Shown here in pieces: positions 1-7,354 of a stretch of DNA of 64,000 nucleotides. The notes under the pieces were generated by a model, which was given only the letters and a program-made list of their open reading frames with translations, did not search any database and was not told the DNA's origin. The DNA comes from Sphingorhabdus sp. YGSMI21. GTDB taxonomy: Bacteria; Pseudomonadota; Alphaproteobacteria; Sphingomonadales; Sphingomonadaceae. Location of the stretch: the NCBI RefSeq assembly GCF_002776575.1, contig NZ_CP022548.1, positions 1,007,001 to 1,071,000 of the forward strand, in the 5' to 3' direction. Position 1 is the first letter of the stretch. Each line of letters opens with the position of its first letter. A program made the position numbers and the translations under genes.

Positions 1-162
1 TTCCGTTGTTGAGTAGCCAAATCTTTCGCTAGGCAACGATGTCTCAAACAATACAGCATCAGGGTCGGATGTGAATAGAATTGCCCCGCCAAAGCCGAGT
101 GCAACCAGCCATTGGAGCAGATTGGTAATTCGCCTTCCGCCTTCAAACCAATTGACCGCCAT
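1..162 (-). CDS. Partial small membrane protein, mobile-element operon (3' end off window)
   Basis: Reading from 162 towards the left edge there is an open frame of 54 codons with no stop before the window ends. It starts MAVNWFEGGRRITN and is followed by one hydrophobic stretch (LLQWLVALGFGGAILF, about residues 15-30) that looks like a membrane segment. Its ATG lies one base downstream of the stop of the HGG-repeat gene, so it continues the same tightly packed operon. The family is not recognised. A phage or satellite membrane protein is a guess based only on position. Confidence 0.5.
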   Translation of the reverse strand, partial: MAVNWFEGGRRITNLLQWLVALGFGGAILFTSDPDAVLFETSLPSERFGYSTTE

Positions 163-163
163 T

Positions 164-424
164 TTACTCAAGCTCAACTATCTTAGCTATTGCCTTCAAA
201 TACCGCGTTGTTGCCAAAGTCGATGCCGAATACGCGCCATGCTTCCAAGCATTTTGATTGCCCTTTGGAGCCCCCGTCGATGCTCCGCCATGCATCCGAC
301 AACGTCCATTAGCCATTCCTGGAGATTTGCACGATTTCAGACTTCGCGTCTTTGCTCCGCACCGACTGTGGATCGGGGATGCCGAGTGCTGCGACTGCAT
401 GGGGTTGTTTCTCGATTTTGCCAT
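164..424 (-). CDS. HGG-repeat phage/mobile-element protein
   Basis: This 86-residue basic protein carries the motif MHGGASTGAPKGNQNAWKHG, preceded by RCGAKTRS and CKSPGMANGRCR. That layout is common in small proteins of prophages and gene-transfer elements, often next to packaging genes, and its biochemical role is not established. I chose the ATG at 424 because a G-rich Shine-Dalgarno (ggggggc) precedes it. The longer start at 490 would lie deeper inside the upstream gene. Even so the gene overlaps the end of the upstream gene by 116 bases in another frame. Downstream, a membrane-protein gene starts one base after its stop. The conserved Cys and His residues could bind metal, but this is inference. 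Confidence 0.75.
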   Translation of the reverse strand: MAKSRNNPMQSQHSASPIHSRCGAKTRSLKSCKSPGMANGRCRMHGGASTGAPKGNQNAWKHGAYSASTLATTRYLKAIAKIVELE

Positions 425-926
425 TTTGCCCCCCTGTCTGGACGTTATCGGCGATAACAGCTTGCCCGCCTCGGTTATCGACGTGCACATGCTTTATGAC
501 TTGTTCGCCACCCCTTGCCAAGCGATCCAACGCTTCGATAGTCGTTCGACATTGTGCCTGTGCTTTCATCGCCATTCGCATGAAGCGTTGAGAGGCGTCG
601 AAATAGTCCTTCAGATTGTTTTCAGAACGCAGCACCATTGCGGTAAAGATTGCGTCCAACGCCATGGCTTGTGACGTCAGAATATCTCGCTGGTCGCTTA
701 GATCATTAGTCCGAACCTTTGCGCAAGCCTCTGCCATGATATCAACTGTCTCAGTTAAATCTGGTTGTTCACCGGAAAAATACTTGCTGCCAAGCGAGCC
801 AACAATGAAACCGTTGCGGATCATCGGTCGCATTGCGACTTCGGCCATTTGCCGACTTTCAGACTTGCCCTTTTCAACTGATATCTTGAGTGTCGTTGCA
901 CCGTCCTTCGGTTTTGCTTTCTCCAT
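309..926 (-). CDS. Hypothetical mobile-element protein (205 aa)
   Basis: No enzymatic domain is recognised. The first half contains a predicted helical stretch (DIMAEACAKVRTNDLSDQRDILTSQ). The middle has TTIEALDRLARGGEQVIKHVHV, a pattern I associate with conserved hypothetical proteins of sphingomonad prophage regions that usually precede an HGG-repeat protein, as here. The ATG overlaps the stop of the upstream winged-helix gene (ATGA), so the two are probably translationally coupled. The last 116 bases also encode the start of the HGG protein in another frame. A role in DNA packaging or replication is possible from context but not shown. Confidence 0.6.
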   Translation of the reverse strand: MEKAKPKDGATTLKISVEKGKSESRQMAEVAMRPMIRNGFIVGSLGSKYFSGEQPDLTETVDIMAEACAKVRTNDLSDQRDILTSQAMALDAIFTAMVLRSENNLKDYFDASQRFMRMAMKAQAQCRTTIEALDRLARGGEQVIKHVHVDNRGGQAVIADNVQTGGQNGKIEKQPHAVAALGIPDPQSVRSKDAKSEIVQISRNG

Positions 927-1510
927 CAGTTTAACTCCCTACCTATGGTAATAGATGTATATGTGGACGGAAATTCCGCCCTCGAATTGGTCCCGCTTAG
1001 ACCTTTCACGGCTGGAATTTCCTGCCCTTCGAAACCAGCAGGGACAGTCTTATTAACCTCACGGATGGATTTTCCTTCCCTGCCCGTTGGTTTTTCCGTC
1101 CCGTTGTTTTTTTCAGGCTGCCAACTCATGAATGTTTTGTCGGCAGGCTTGTCGCCAATCGCAAACATCGTCAGCGCCCATTCCGTCGCGCGGCTTTCTG
1201 TCGGGGACTTTTGATTAAAACCGCCCCGCTGCATCGCCAGAATGAAACCAGCCGCCTCCAGCTCCCTTACATATTTGGCAATGGTCTGCCGGTCGCTGAT
1301 ATTGATTTCTCGCGCCATATCCCGTTGGCTGAAGATGATACTGCCATTGTTCCTGCCATTGAAACGGCCATGAAACTCGACAAGCAAAGCGCGCGGTCCC
1401 GGCTTGAGTGAACGATAGGCAGGGCAGGCGAGCATCCAGAATGGCAGTTTGACGAATTGCTCATTTACCGACCGGCCTTTGGAATTCAATTTAGTCTTTT
1501 TCTTTCGCAT
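926..1510 (-). CDS. Winged-helix DNA-binding protein of the integrated element
   Basis: The 194-residue protein begins with a basic, lysine-rich tail (MRKKKTKLNSKG). The core resembles the winged-helix domain of phage and plasmid replication or regulatory proteins: FVKLPFWMLACPAYRSLKPGPRALL, then SQRDMAREINISDRQTIAKYVRELEAAGFI, which reads as a helix-turn-helix plus wing. The C-terminal third is low-complexity and polar, probably disordered. It lies in the overlapping minus-strand operon, 48 bases after the preceding gene, and its stop overlaps the next start. It could be a replication initiator-like or regulatory protein; the sequence does not decide. Confidence 0.65.
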   Translation of the reverse strand: MRKKKTKLNSKGRSVNEQFVKLPFWMLACPAYRSLKPGPRALLVEFHGRFNGRNNGSIIFSQRDMAREINISDRQTIAKYVRELEAAGFILAMQRGGFNQKSPTESRATEWALTMFAIGDKPADKTFMSWQPEKNNGTEKPTGREGKSIREVNKTVPAGFEGQEIPAVKGLSGTNSRAEFPSTYTSITIGRELN

Positions 1511-1558
1511 AAGATTGTCGGGACGACCGTTGCCAGCCGCCCCGCCCTGTATAAGCCG

Positions 1559-1852
1559 CTAGGCTGCCTTCTTAGGCTGTTTAACGTCGAGGATGGTCAC
1601 TGGCGTCGTCAGCTCATGCCTGCCGTGCCAGCCGCCCTCATGCGGCTCTTTATGGGTTAAGATCGTCAGTCCGTATTTGTGACGGAGATCAAAACAATAC
1701 GCAGAGAAACGATAGGCCCAGGATGACACTTCCTGAGCGGTCACACCCTTCTTTCCTGCATCTGATAACCGCAACAACGCCTTGGCGGTCTGTCCTCGCA
1801 CTGTGAATTGTCCTAACGGTCCTATCGCCGTCACCTTGAACGCGCGGTTCAC
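1559..1852 (-). CDS. Small winged-helix domain protein (97 aa)
   Basis: The gene starts with GTG at 1852, overlapping the upstream stop as GTGA, so translation is probably coupled. The protein reads FKVTAIGPLGQFTVRGQTAKALLRL, then GVTAQEVSSWAYRFSAYCFDLR and a strand-like KYGLTILTH. This matches the fold of small phage winged-helix proteins common in alphaproteobacterial prophages. It probably binds DNA as a regulator of the element. It is about the usual length of this group, and its specific target cannot be read from the sequence. Confidence 0.6.
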   Translation of the reverse strand: MNRAFKVTAIGPLGQFTVRGQTAKALLRLSDAGKKGVTAQEVSSWAYRFSAYCFDLRHKYGLTILTHKEPHEGGWHGRHELTTPVTILDVKQPKKAA

Positions 1853-2082
1853 AGGCCACCCCCAATCCCGCTATTGTCGATTATAACTGATGCGAGTTCG
1901 TATCGGACAAAATAGCGCTCACCCAACCGGCACATTATTTGTTTTTTGTGCGGTGAGATTGTGCTAATCGGATTTTCGAGATTGCTTGAGAGAGCCTTCT
2001 TTTTGGCCTTCGTCCCGGTTTGCCCCGGGACGTTGGCTTTTTCTTTTGAGGTGGGCGATTCTGTGGTTTGTATCGTCATCAT
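1849..2082 (-). CDS. Hypothetical small protein, mobile-element operon (77 aa)
   Basis: I chose the ATG at 2082 because a strong purine-rich Shine-Dalgarno (agggggagg) lies just upstream and because this ATG overlaps the excisionase stop (ATGA). A second ATG follows immediately at 2079. The protein has a lysine-rich, apparently disordered first half (KEKANVPGQTGTKAKKKA) and a C-terminal part reading MCRLGERYFVRYELASVIIDNSGIGGG. No family is recognised. Its stop overlaps the GTG of the next winged-helix gene. Confidence 0.5.
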   Translation of the reverse strand: MMTIQTTESPTSKEKANVPGQTGTKAKKKALSSNLENPISTISPHKKQIMCRLGERYFVRYELASVIIDNSGIGGGL

Positions 2083-2264
2083 GCCGCCTCCCCCTGATAA
2101 GTGGGAAGGCTTGCCGCCCATGCTTCCGCGTCTTCGCGTCTGATACGGCTGGCTGTCCCCAGTTTTAGAAGAGTGATTTTTTTCTGATGGACGAGTCTAT
2201 ACGTCTGTGACCTCGAAATTGAATATCGGGTCATAAAGTCGTTGATTGTTAAAAGTTCTGCCAT
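2079..2264 (-). CDS. AlpA/excisionase-like HTH regulator
   Basis: This 61-residue protein is a stand-alone MerR-like helix-turn-helix of the AlpA/excisionase type: LLTINDFMTRYSISRSQTYRLV, then a small wing KKITLLKLGTASRIRREDAEAWAASL. Family members activate integrase transcription or act as recombination directionality factors for phage-like elements. It is preceded by a good Shine-Dalgarno (aaagggaa) and heads the overlapping operon that runs off the left edge. Lying 0.9 kb from an integrase on the same strand supports a role in excision or element regulation, by inference. Confidence 0.7.
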   Translation of the reverse strand: MAELLTINDFMTRYSISRSQTYRLVHQKKITLLKLGTASRIRREDAEAWAASLPTYQGEAA

Positions 2265-2409
2265 TGGGTTCCCTTTCTGGCGTCTGTGAAAGCGCCAAGG
2301 TTATCCGATGGCGCACCGAGCAATGCCGATGGAAGCCACAGTACCGATTCTAGGGTGGAATCCTGTCAGAATTAGAGGGCTACAAAAATACGCTCTATTT
2401 CTGACAATC

Positions 2410-3174
2410 TTAGTCTCTCGATTTGGCCAGCTTGAAGATTTTGTAACCGCTCCACAAAATGGCCTGCCTGTCAGGTGTCGCAGATTCGTCCATCAACAAG
2501 AATGCGACAGCCTGATAAAAGCGCACCCAGTCGTTTTCGTCATCCAAGCTCAGACTGGAACTGCCGCCCAACGGTTTCGGTTCTTTACCAAATTCGCGCA
2601 AAAAAACTTCTGATAGCTCACCCGCCAGTCGGATTCTTACATGCCGCAAATCTGAAGCCGCCCATTTTTTCGGCAGCTTTTTCAATCGTATTTCAGAGGA
2701 CATCAAATCTAGCTTGCGGCTTATGGATTCTAAGGTAGAAAATTCATCCCGTCCAAAGTTGAACTTTTCACGTGCTTGGCCATTCTCGCTGAAGTCGAGA
2801 AACTGCCCTGACTGATTAAGAAAAAGCATCAAATCACTGCGCGCCGCAGAAAATCGTTCGCTAAGCGCTTCGCCTCTTTTGGCTATATTACTCGGGGTAA
2901 AATAACGGTTGGGCAATTGTCCATACAAGCGACCAATTATCACTGAAATATCAAAAGCCAGCGAAACCAAACCACTAGAGGGGACCAATTCAAACTGGAA
3001 TTTTCTAAACGCATCTAGATATGTTATTGCTGCTTTTTCTGGTGGGTCAATGAACCCGGCATCGATCCAATCCAACTCATGTTCCAGCGTCTTTCGCTCG
3101 CTAGCTAAGCATTTAGGGTCCGCTAGTTTTTTGGCAATAAATGGGCTTAATCTCACCGCATCGTTTTCGTTCAC
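2410..3174 (-). CDS. Unknown cargo protein translationally coupled to the integrase (254 aa)
   Basis: No known domain is recognised. I placed the start at GTG 3174 because it overlaps the integrase stop (GTGA) and has GAGG eight bases upstream; an ATG at 3210 would extend it 12 codons into the integrase gene. The protein is soluble, helix-rich and charged (ERKTLEHELDWIDAGF; REKFNFGRDEFSTLESISRKLDLMSSEIRLKKLPKKW), with a C-terminal WVRFYQAVAFLLMDESATPDR. The gene is visibly AT-richer than the chromosomal genes to the right, fitting transfer. Its position, immediately behind an integrase, is one where integrative elements often carry accessory (including defence) genes. A function cannot be assigned. 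Confidence 0.65.
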   Translation of the reverse strand: MNENDAVRLSPFIAKKLADPKCLASERKTLEHELDWIDAGFIDPPEKAAITYLDAFRKFQFELVPSSGLVSLAFDISVIIGRLYGQLPNRYFTPSNIAKRGEALSERFSAARSDLMLFLNQSGQFLDFSENGQAREKFNFGRDEFSTLESISRKLDLMSSEIRLKKLPKKWAASDLRHVRIRLAGELSEVFLREFGKEPKPLGGSSSLSLDDENDWVRFYQAVAFLLMDESATPDRQAILWSGYKIFKLAKSRD

Positions 3175-4343
3175 TTTACAATCCTCAACATATTCTGAGT
3201 TGAGAGACAAAATTCAGCCCAATTATCCATTAAAATCCGTCGTTTATCGAGCATACTCCCCCTACGATAAGCCGCCTCGGTTTTGTCCTTGATGGCATGC
3301 GCCAAAGCCATTTCGGCAACGTCACCGGCAAAGCTGGTTTCTTCGCCAACCCAATCGCGAAAGCTAGAGCGGAAGCCATGCACCGTGAACGGCAAGCCTT
3401 GGTCCCGCAATATTTTGGTAAGCGTCATGTCAGACAGCGGCTTGCCCTTTTTGGTCCCCTGAAACACAAAATCGCTGCCAGCTATGCGATGGCCCTTAGC
3501 CGCCTGAAATAACTCCAGAGCGGCTGGAGATAGCGGCACGATATGTTCACGCCCTGCCTTCATCCGTTCGGCTGGTATCGTCCACGTTGCCGCTTCAAAG
3601 TCAATCTCTCGCCATGTGGCCAACCGCACCTCTCCAGACCGCGCCGCCGTCAAGATCACCGCGCGCAAGGCCAGTGCGCCAATGCTGTTCTTTTTCCGTA
3701 ATTGTCGCATAAATGCGGGAACGTCAGAATAGGGCATCGCAGAAAAATGGTTCTTCGGTCCCTTGGGCATTTTTGGAAGTGATTTGTTTATGATGGCCAT
3801 CGACAAAGGCGCATCGCGGTAACCCTTGGCCACCGCCCAATCGATTATCGTATTGATACGCTGGCGCACACGCGTTGCGGTTTCGTGCTTGGTCAGCCAG
3901 ATAGCCGCCAATATGTCTCGCACGGCTGGACCATCGATCTGGCTTATCGCCCTGTCTCCAATGGCTGGGAAAGCATAAGCCTCCAGCGAAGAAATCCACT
4001 GGGCATTGTGTTTCTTATTTTTCCAAGCCTTGCGCTGTTCGGCATAGACCAGAGCCGCAGCCTCGCGGAATGACGGAATGCCAGCCGACTTGCGCCGTTC
4101 GGCTATCGGGTCAATACCCAGTTCAATCTGGCTTCGCACGATGGCCGCACGGTCCCGAGCAATGGCCAGCGAGACTTTCTTGGCACTGCCCAATCCAATG
4201 TCGCGCCGCCGTCCGTCCTTTTGAACGCGAACCATCCACGAGCGGGAACCAGATTCGCCGACAACCAGATAAAGCCCGTCACCATCGCCATAGCGACCAG
4301 CCGCCTTTGTTGCCTTTACTGCCGTTGCTGTCAGATTGCCCAT
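3171..4343 (-). CDS. Tyrosine-type site-specific integrase (P4/DUF4102 type)
   Basis: This 390-residue recombinase integrates and excises the mobile element by site-specific strand exchange. The N-terminal arm-binding domain (residues about 1-90: YGDGDGLYLVV, SWMVRVQKDGRRRDIGLG, AIARDRAA) is of the DUF4102 type. A SAM-like core-binding domain spans about 90-185. The catalytic domain has R235 (TAARSGEVR), H322-x-x-R325 (HGFR), H349 (ALAHAI) and the nucleophile Y359 (AAYRR), so all key residues are present. The start lies 142 bases from the 3' end of tRNA-Ser, the classic arrangement for integration into a tRNA gene. The downstream cargo gene overlaps its stop. Confidence 0.93.
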   Translation of the reverse strand: MGNLTATAVKATKAAGRYGDGDGLYLVVGESGSRSWMVRVQKDGRRRDIGLGSAKKVSLAIARDRAAIVRSQIELGIDPIAERRKSAGIPSFREAAALVYAEQRKAWKNKKHNAQWISSLEAYAFPAIGDRAISQIDGPAVRDILAAIWLTKHETATRVRQRINTIIDWAVAKGYRDAPLSMAIINKSLPKMPKGPKNHFSAMPYSDVPAFMRQLRKKNSIGALALRAVILTAARSGEVRLATWREIDFEAATWTIPAERMKAGREHIVPLSPAALELFQAAKGHRIAGSDFVFQGTKKGKPLSDMTLTKILRDQGLPFTVHGFRSSFRDWVGEETSFAGDVAEMALAHAIKDKTEAAYRRGSMLDKRRILMDNWAEFCLSTQNMLRIVK

Positions 4344-4484
4344 TTCATTTTTCCCACACTGTTACCCACATCGTAATCGGGTTAGCAGGGAATAGCAAGC
4401 GACAGCTAGTTACACGAAAAGCCCGAATAGCCAAAGGGTACACTAAGGGTTGGGGATTTTCAGGAATGGTGAGAAATAGGTGAA

Positions 4485-4510
4485 TGGCGGAGCCGGAGGG
4501 ATTCGAACCC
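4485..4510 (-). other. Probable attachment site (tRNA-Ser 3' end / element junction)
   Basis: The 3' part of the tRNA (T arm plus acceptor strand plus CCA) faces the integrase start, 142 bases away. P4-type integrases usually recombine within such tRNA 3' ends, so this is the likely att core at the chromosomal junction. The second copy would lie left of the window and cannot be seen, so exact core limits are unknown. Confidence 0.5.
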
Positions 4511-4572
4511 TCGATAGGTTGCCCTATACACGCTTTCCAAGCGTGCGCGATCGACCACTCTGCCACGGCTCC
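4485..4572 (-). tRNA. tRNA-Ser(GGA)
   Basis: The minus strand reads an 88-base tRNA. The acceptor stem GGAGCCG pairs with CGGCTCC, the anticodon stem CACGC/GCGTG encloses loop TTGGAAA (anticodon GGA, reading UCC), a long variable arm TATAGGGCAACCTATC marks class II (serine), and the T arm is GAGGG-TTCGAAT-CCCTC. The discriminator G is followed by an encoded CCA. It is intact despite the adjacent integrase, as expected when an element integrates at a tRNA 3' end and restores the gene. Confidence 0.97.
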
Positions 4573-4736
4573 GCAAATACCGCCTGACCCGTGAATCCGG
4601 TCGAATGTCAGACAGCGCCGCTTCCCTAATGCGGGATTCGCGCTTTCGCAAGCGATAGTGTGGAGTTAGGGTGGTGCTAAGCAATTAAACCCGTTCGCGC
4701 TGCGCTTGCCGAAACGCAGTTGCAGACGCTCCTGGT

Positions 4737-4761
4737 CCTTCGACAGGCTCAGGACGAACGG
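4737..4761. repeat. Dispersed REP-like palindromic unit
   Basis: The sequence CCTTCGACAGGCTCAGGACG followed by AACGG is the same dispersed unit found four times, in both orientations, inside the helicase gene at 35445-35613. Here it is a single copy just upstream of the first cyclophilin gene. A start upstream of this copy would translate it into the cyclophilin N-terminus (LRQAQDER). I reject that start because it lies before the signal peptide. From 4573 to 4736 I see no gene. Confidence 0.75.
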
Positions 4762-4779
4762 AATTTTGGGGATATGTTT

Positions 4780-5784
4780 ATGAGAAAGATCAGCGCCGTC
4801 ACTTCAACATTCGCCCTGTTGATGGCGACACCCGCAATCGCGCAGGACACCGAAACAGCCGAATATCCGAGCCCCAATGCGATTGTCGAAGCGGCCCCGG
4901 CCAGCGACTGGGTGAAAATTCCGCCGAGCGACCTGCTCGTCATGGATCTCGCGCCCGATGCCGAAGGCAACGAGCGCCGCGTGGTCATCCAGCTGATGCC
5001 CGAGCCTTTCTCGCAAGGCTGGATCCGCAATATCCGCAAGCTTGCCGCCGCGCACTGGTGGGACGGCACCAGCATCAACCGGGTGCAGGATAATTATGTC
5101 GTGCAATGGGGCGATGCAGGGTACGATAATCCGGAATCGGGCGAGACAGAGCAGAAGGCTTTGCCGGATGGGTTGGAGACGGTGCCGGAGAGCGATTATG
5201 TTGTCGAAACCCATATTACGATACGGGAAATGCCTTTTACCCATAAGCCAGACGCTCAAAAGATACGGGAGTATGCTCTACAACACTGGGTGCCTCGCGA
5301 CATTTATGCGCCTTCCGTCCGATTTCAAAAAGGATGGCCCGTAGGGCGGAATGATACACAGAGCTGGCCCATCCACTGCTACGGCGCGGTAGGCGTGGGC
5401 CGCAACTATTCCCCCGACACTGGCAGCGGTGCCGAACTTTACACCGCGATCGGCCATGCGCCGCGCCATCTCGATCGCAATATTGCGGTGGTCGGGCGGG
5501 TCATCGAGGGCATCGAGCATCTCTCCAGCCTGCCGCGCGGCAAGGGGCAGTTGGGATTTTACGAGGACGCGAGCAAGCGCGTGCCGATCACATCGATCCG
5601 GCTGGGTGATGCACTGGCCGAAAAACCGGCTCCCGCCTTCGAATATCTCGACACCAACAGTGCCATTTTCGCCCAATATGCCGACGCCCGGGCCAATCGC
5701 CGCGATCCGTTTTTCATTGTGCCGGCTGGCGGCGCGGATATCTGTAATATTCCGGTGCCGGTGAGACGGGTAAGCGGCGAGTGA
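4780..5784 (+). CDS. Periplasmic cyclophilin-like peptidyl-prolyl isomerase, copy 1
   Basis: The 334-residue protein begins with a signal peptide (MRKISAVTSTFALLMATPAIAQD). I prefer ATG 4780 because a GGGG Shine-Dalgarno ends eight bases upstream; ATG 4774 is too close to it. The cyclophilin core is split. The first part is VVIQLMPEPFSQGWIRNIRKLA...WWDGTSINRVQDNYVVQWGD, which keeps the catalytic Arg-equivalent (NRV) and Gln (VQWGD). The second part is CYGAVGVGRNYSPDTGSGAELYTAIG...VVGRVIEGIEHL. Roughly 80 residues, many more than in a minimal cyclophilin, are inserted between the parts. It probably catalyses proline isomerisation of envelope proteins. A paralog follows 494 bases downstream. 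Confidence 0.8.
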   Translation: MRKISAVTSTFALLMATPAIAQDTETAEYPSPNAIVEAAPASDWVKIPPSDLLVMDLAPDAEGNERRVVIQLMPEPFSQGWIRNIRKLAAAHWWDGTSINRVQDNYVVQWGDAGYDNPESGETEQKALPDGLETVPESDYVVETHITIREMPFTHKPDAQKIREYALQHWVPRDIYAPSVRFQKGWPVGRNDTQSWPIHCYGAVGVGRNYSPDTGSGAELYTAIGHAPRHLDRNIAVVGRVIEGIEHLSSLPRGKGQLGFYEDASKRVPITSIRLGDALAEKPAPAFEYLDTNSAIFAQYADARANRRDPFFIVPAGGADICNIPVPVRRVSGE

Positions 5785-5792
5785 GGAGTGCA

Positions 5793-5878
5793 GTGCACCT
5801 GCGGAGGCAGGTGCCCATCTCTTGTCATGGCGTCTAGCCGCTGGCCCGGGAGAAGGATCCCCGCCTTCGCGGGGACAC
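5793..5878. repeat. Composite palindromic repeat (two hairpins), copy 1
   Basis: An 86-base unit starts with the palindrome gcacctgcggaggcaggtgc followed by CCATCTC, and ends with ccccgccttcgcggggacac. A second copy with the same borders and length lies at 8503-8588 after alanine dehydrogenase. Being noncoding, 3' of a gene and able to fold, it could act in RNA stability or termination. It belongs to the type of dispersed intergenic repeat seen in sphingomonads. Confidence 0.75.
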
Positions 5879-5930
5879 AATGGACGCCTTTCCGCTTTCC
5901 GACATCATGATATGTGATTCACGGATGGTT

Positions 5931-6023
5931 CCCCGGCGAAGGCCGGGGCCCAGAATATTCCCGCTTTCGCCTTTTAAACCGCACCGGCAGGACTCGACTG
6001 GACCCCGCCCTTCGGCGGGGCAC
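5931..6023. repeat. Palindromic repeat pair in inverted arrangement
   Basis: The unit begins ccccggcgaaggccgggg and ends accccgcccttcggcgggg with about 50 bases between them. The ends are each self-complementary and similar to the right half of the composite repeat at 5793-5878. It lies in the 494-base gap between the two cyclophilin genes. Apart from repeats I see no gene in 5785-6278. Confidence 0.65.
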
Positions 6024-6173
6024 AATTTTGCCTTTCCTACATCCGGTAATTTGGATTAATCTGGCCTCATGTTCCACCCCCTTTCCTCGACCTTCCACCC
6101 TCGGTTTCCAGCAATTTCCGTGCGCCGATCATCTTCCGGAATAGGGGGTGTGACCCTGTGTGACCCAAAGAAT

Positions 6174-6197
6174 GTTCCCCGCCCTGCGGCGGGGCAC
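6174..6197. repeat. Single half-unit of the CCCCG...CGGGG palindrome
   Basis: gttccccgccctgcggcggg followed by gcac forms a short stem-loop of the same family as the neighbouring repeats. It lies about 80 bases before the second cyclophilin gene. It may be an isolated half of the two-hairpin unit. Confidence 0.55.
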
Positions 6198-6278
6198 GGA
6201 AACCGCCTTTACAGGGGAAGCAGGATTTCTTTTTCTTAACAATGTAAAGTTTGTAAAGTTCAGCAAGGAAAGAGTCGC

Positions 6279-7268
6279 ATGAAAAACTATTTTCGATCCG
6301 CGCATATCGCCTTTTGTTCGCTTGCGGCAGCCTGTTTTTCACTCGTGTCTCCCGCGCTCGCGCAAGAAGAAACGCCGCAAGCCACCCCAGCAGAAATCCT
6401 CGCCGCTGCCCCGGCCGAACACTGGCTGCCCATCCCCCTCACCGACCTGATGATCCTGACTCTACCAGACGCCCCCGACGGAACGAAACGCCAGGCGGTG
6501 ATCCAGTTACTCCCCGCCAATCTCTCCGGCGGCCATGTCCGCAACGTCCGGACCTTCGCAAGGAACCGCTGGTGGGACGGCACCAAAATCTATCGCGTCG
6601 CCAAGGATTTCGTCACCCAGTTCGGCGGCAATCCCGATGCCAAGACACCGCCCAAGGGACTCGAGACCGTGCCGGAGAGCGAATATTTCAACCAGGCGCT
6701 CGGGGCGAAACGCGACACCGATATGGCGGCACTGAAGGCTGCGGTGGATTATAGCAATCAATATCAGGGCACGGAAATCGAGCCGCTCACGAAGATGATT
6801 TACGAGAATACGGGTGCGCAGACGGTCGGCTTTGGCGGCGGCTGGCCGATCGGCAGCCAGACCATCGACGGCGAGACGAAATATTATCCGCTGACCTGTC
6901 GCGCGTCGCTGTCCCCTGCCCATTATGATCCGCCGGACACCGGCAGCGGCGCGGAAATGTCGGTGATCACCGGCGAAGCGGCGCGCAGCCTCGACACGAC
7001 CTTCGGCATGGTCGGACGAGTGATCGACGGACTGGAGCATTTGCAGAATCTGCCGCTCGGCACCGATCCGGGCGGCTTCTATGCCGACAAATCGGAATAT
7101 GTCGAGATAAAGTCGATCCGGCTGGCCAGCGAGCTGCCGCTGGCAGAACAGCCGTCTTATGAATATCTCGCCAGCTACAGCCCGTCGCTTCTGCAATATA
7201 TCGAGGCCCATGGCGGCTATGGCAATATCTGCACCGTCCCGGTGCCCATTAGGAAAGTTTCAGAATAG
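6279..7268 (+). CDS. Periplasmic cyclophilin-like peptidyl-prolyl isomerase, copy 2
   Basis: The 329-residue paralog has the same plan as copy 1: a signal peptide ending SPALAQE, the first core part QAVIQLLPANLSGGHVRNVR...WWDGTKIYRVAKDFVTQFGGN with the Arg (YRV) and Gln (TQFGG) kept, then an insert, then CRASLSPAHYDPPDTGSGAEMSVITG and MVGRVIDGLEHL. Both copies share the phrases GLETVPES(D/E)Y and GGWPIG/KGWPVG in the insert and end with IC(N/T)(I/V)PVP(V/I)R(R/K)VS. The pair therefore arose by tandem duplication. It probably acts on envelope proteins; substrate specificity is unknown. Confidence 0.8.
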   Translation: MKNYFRSAHIAFCSLAAACFSLVSPALAQEETPQATPAEILAAAPAEHWLPIPLTDLMILTLPDAPDGTKRQAVIQLLPANLSGGHVRNVRTFARNRWWDGTKIYRVAKDFVTQFGGNPDAKTPPKGLETVPESEYFNQALGAKRDTDMAALKAAVDYSNQYQGTEIEPLTKMIYENTGAQTVGFGGGWPIGSQTIDGETKYYPLTCRASLSPAHYDPPDTGSGAEMSVITGEAARSLDTTFGMVGRVIDGLEHLQNLPLGTDPGGFYADKSEYVEIKSIRLASELPLAEQPSYEYLASYSPSLLQYIEAHGGYGNICTVPVPIRKVSE

Positions 7269-7354
7269 GGTAATAAAATTACAACGCGTCTCGCGCGCAG
7301 CGTCATTTGCTGGTAATGATGTGCGATTAGACTCGTCAGAACAGGAGCTCCTCC

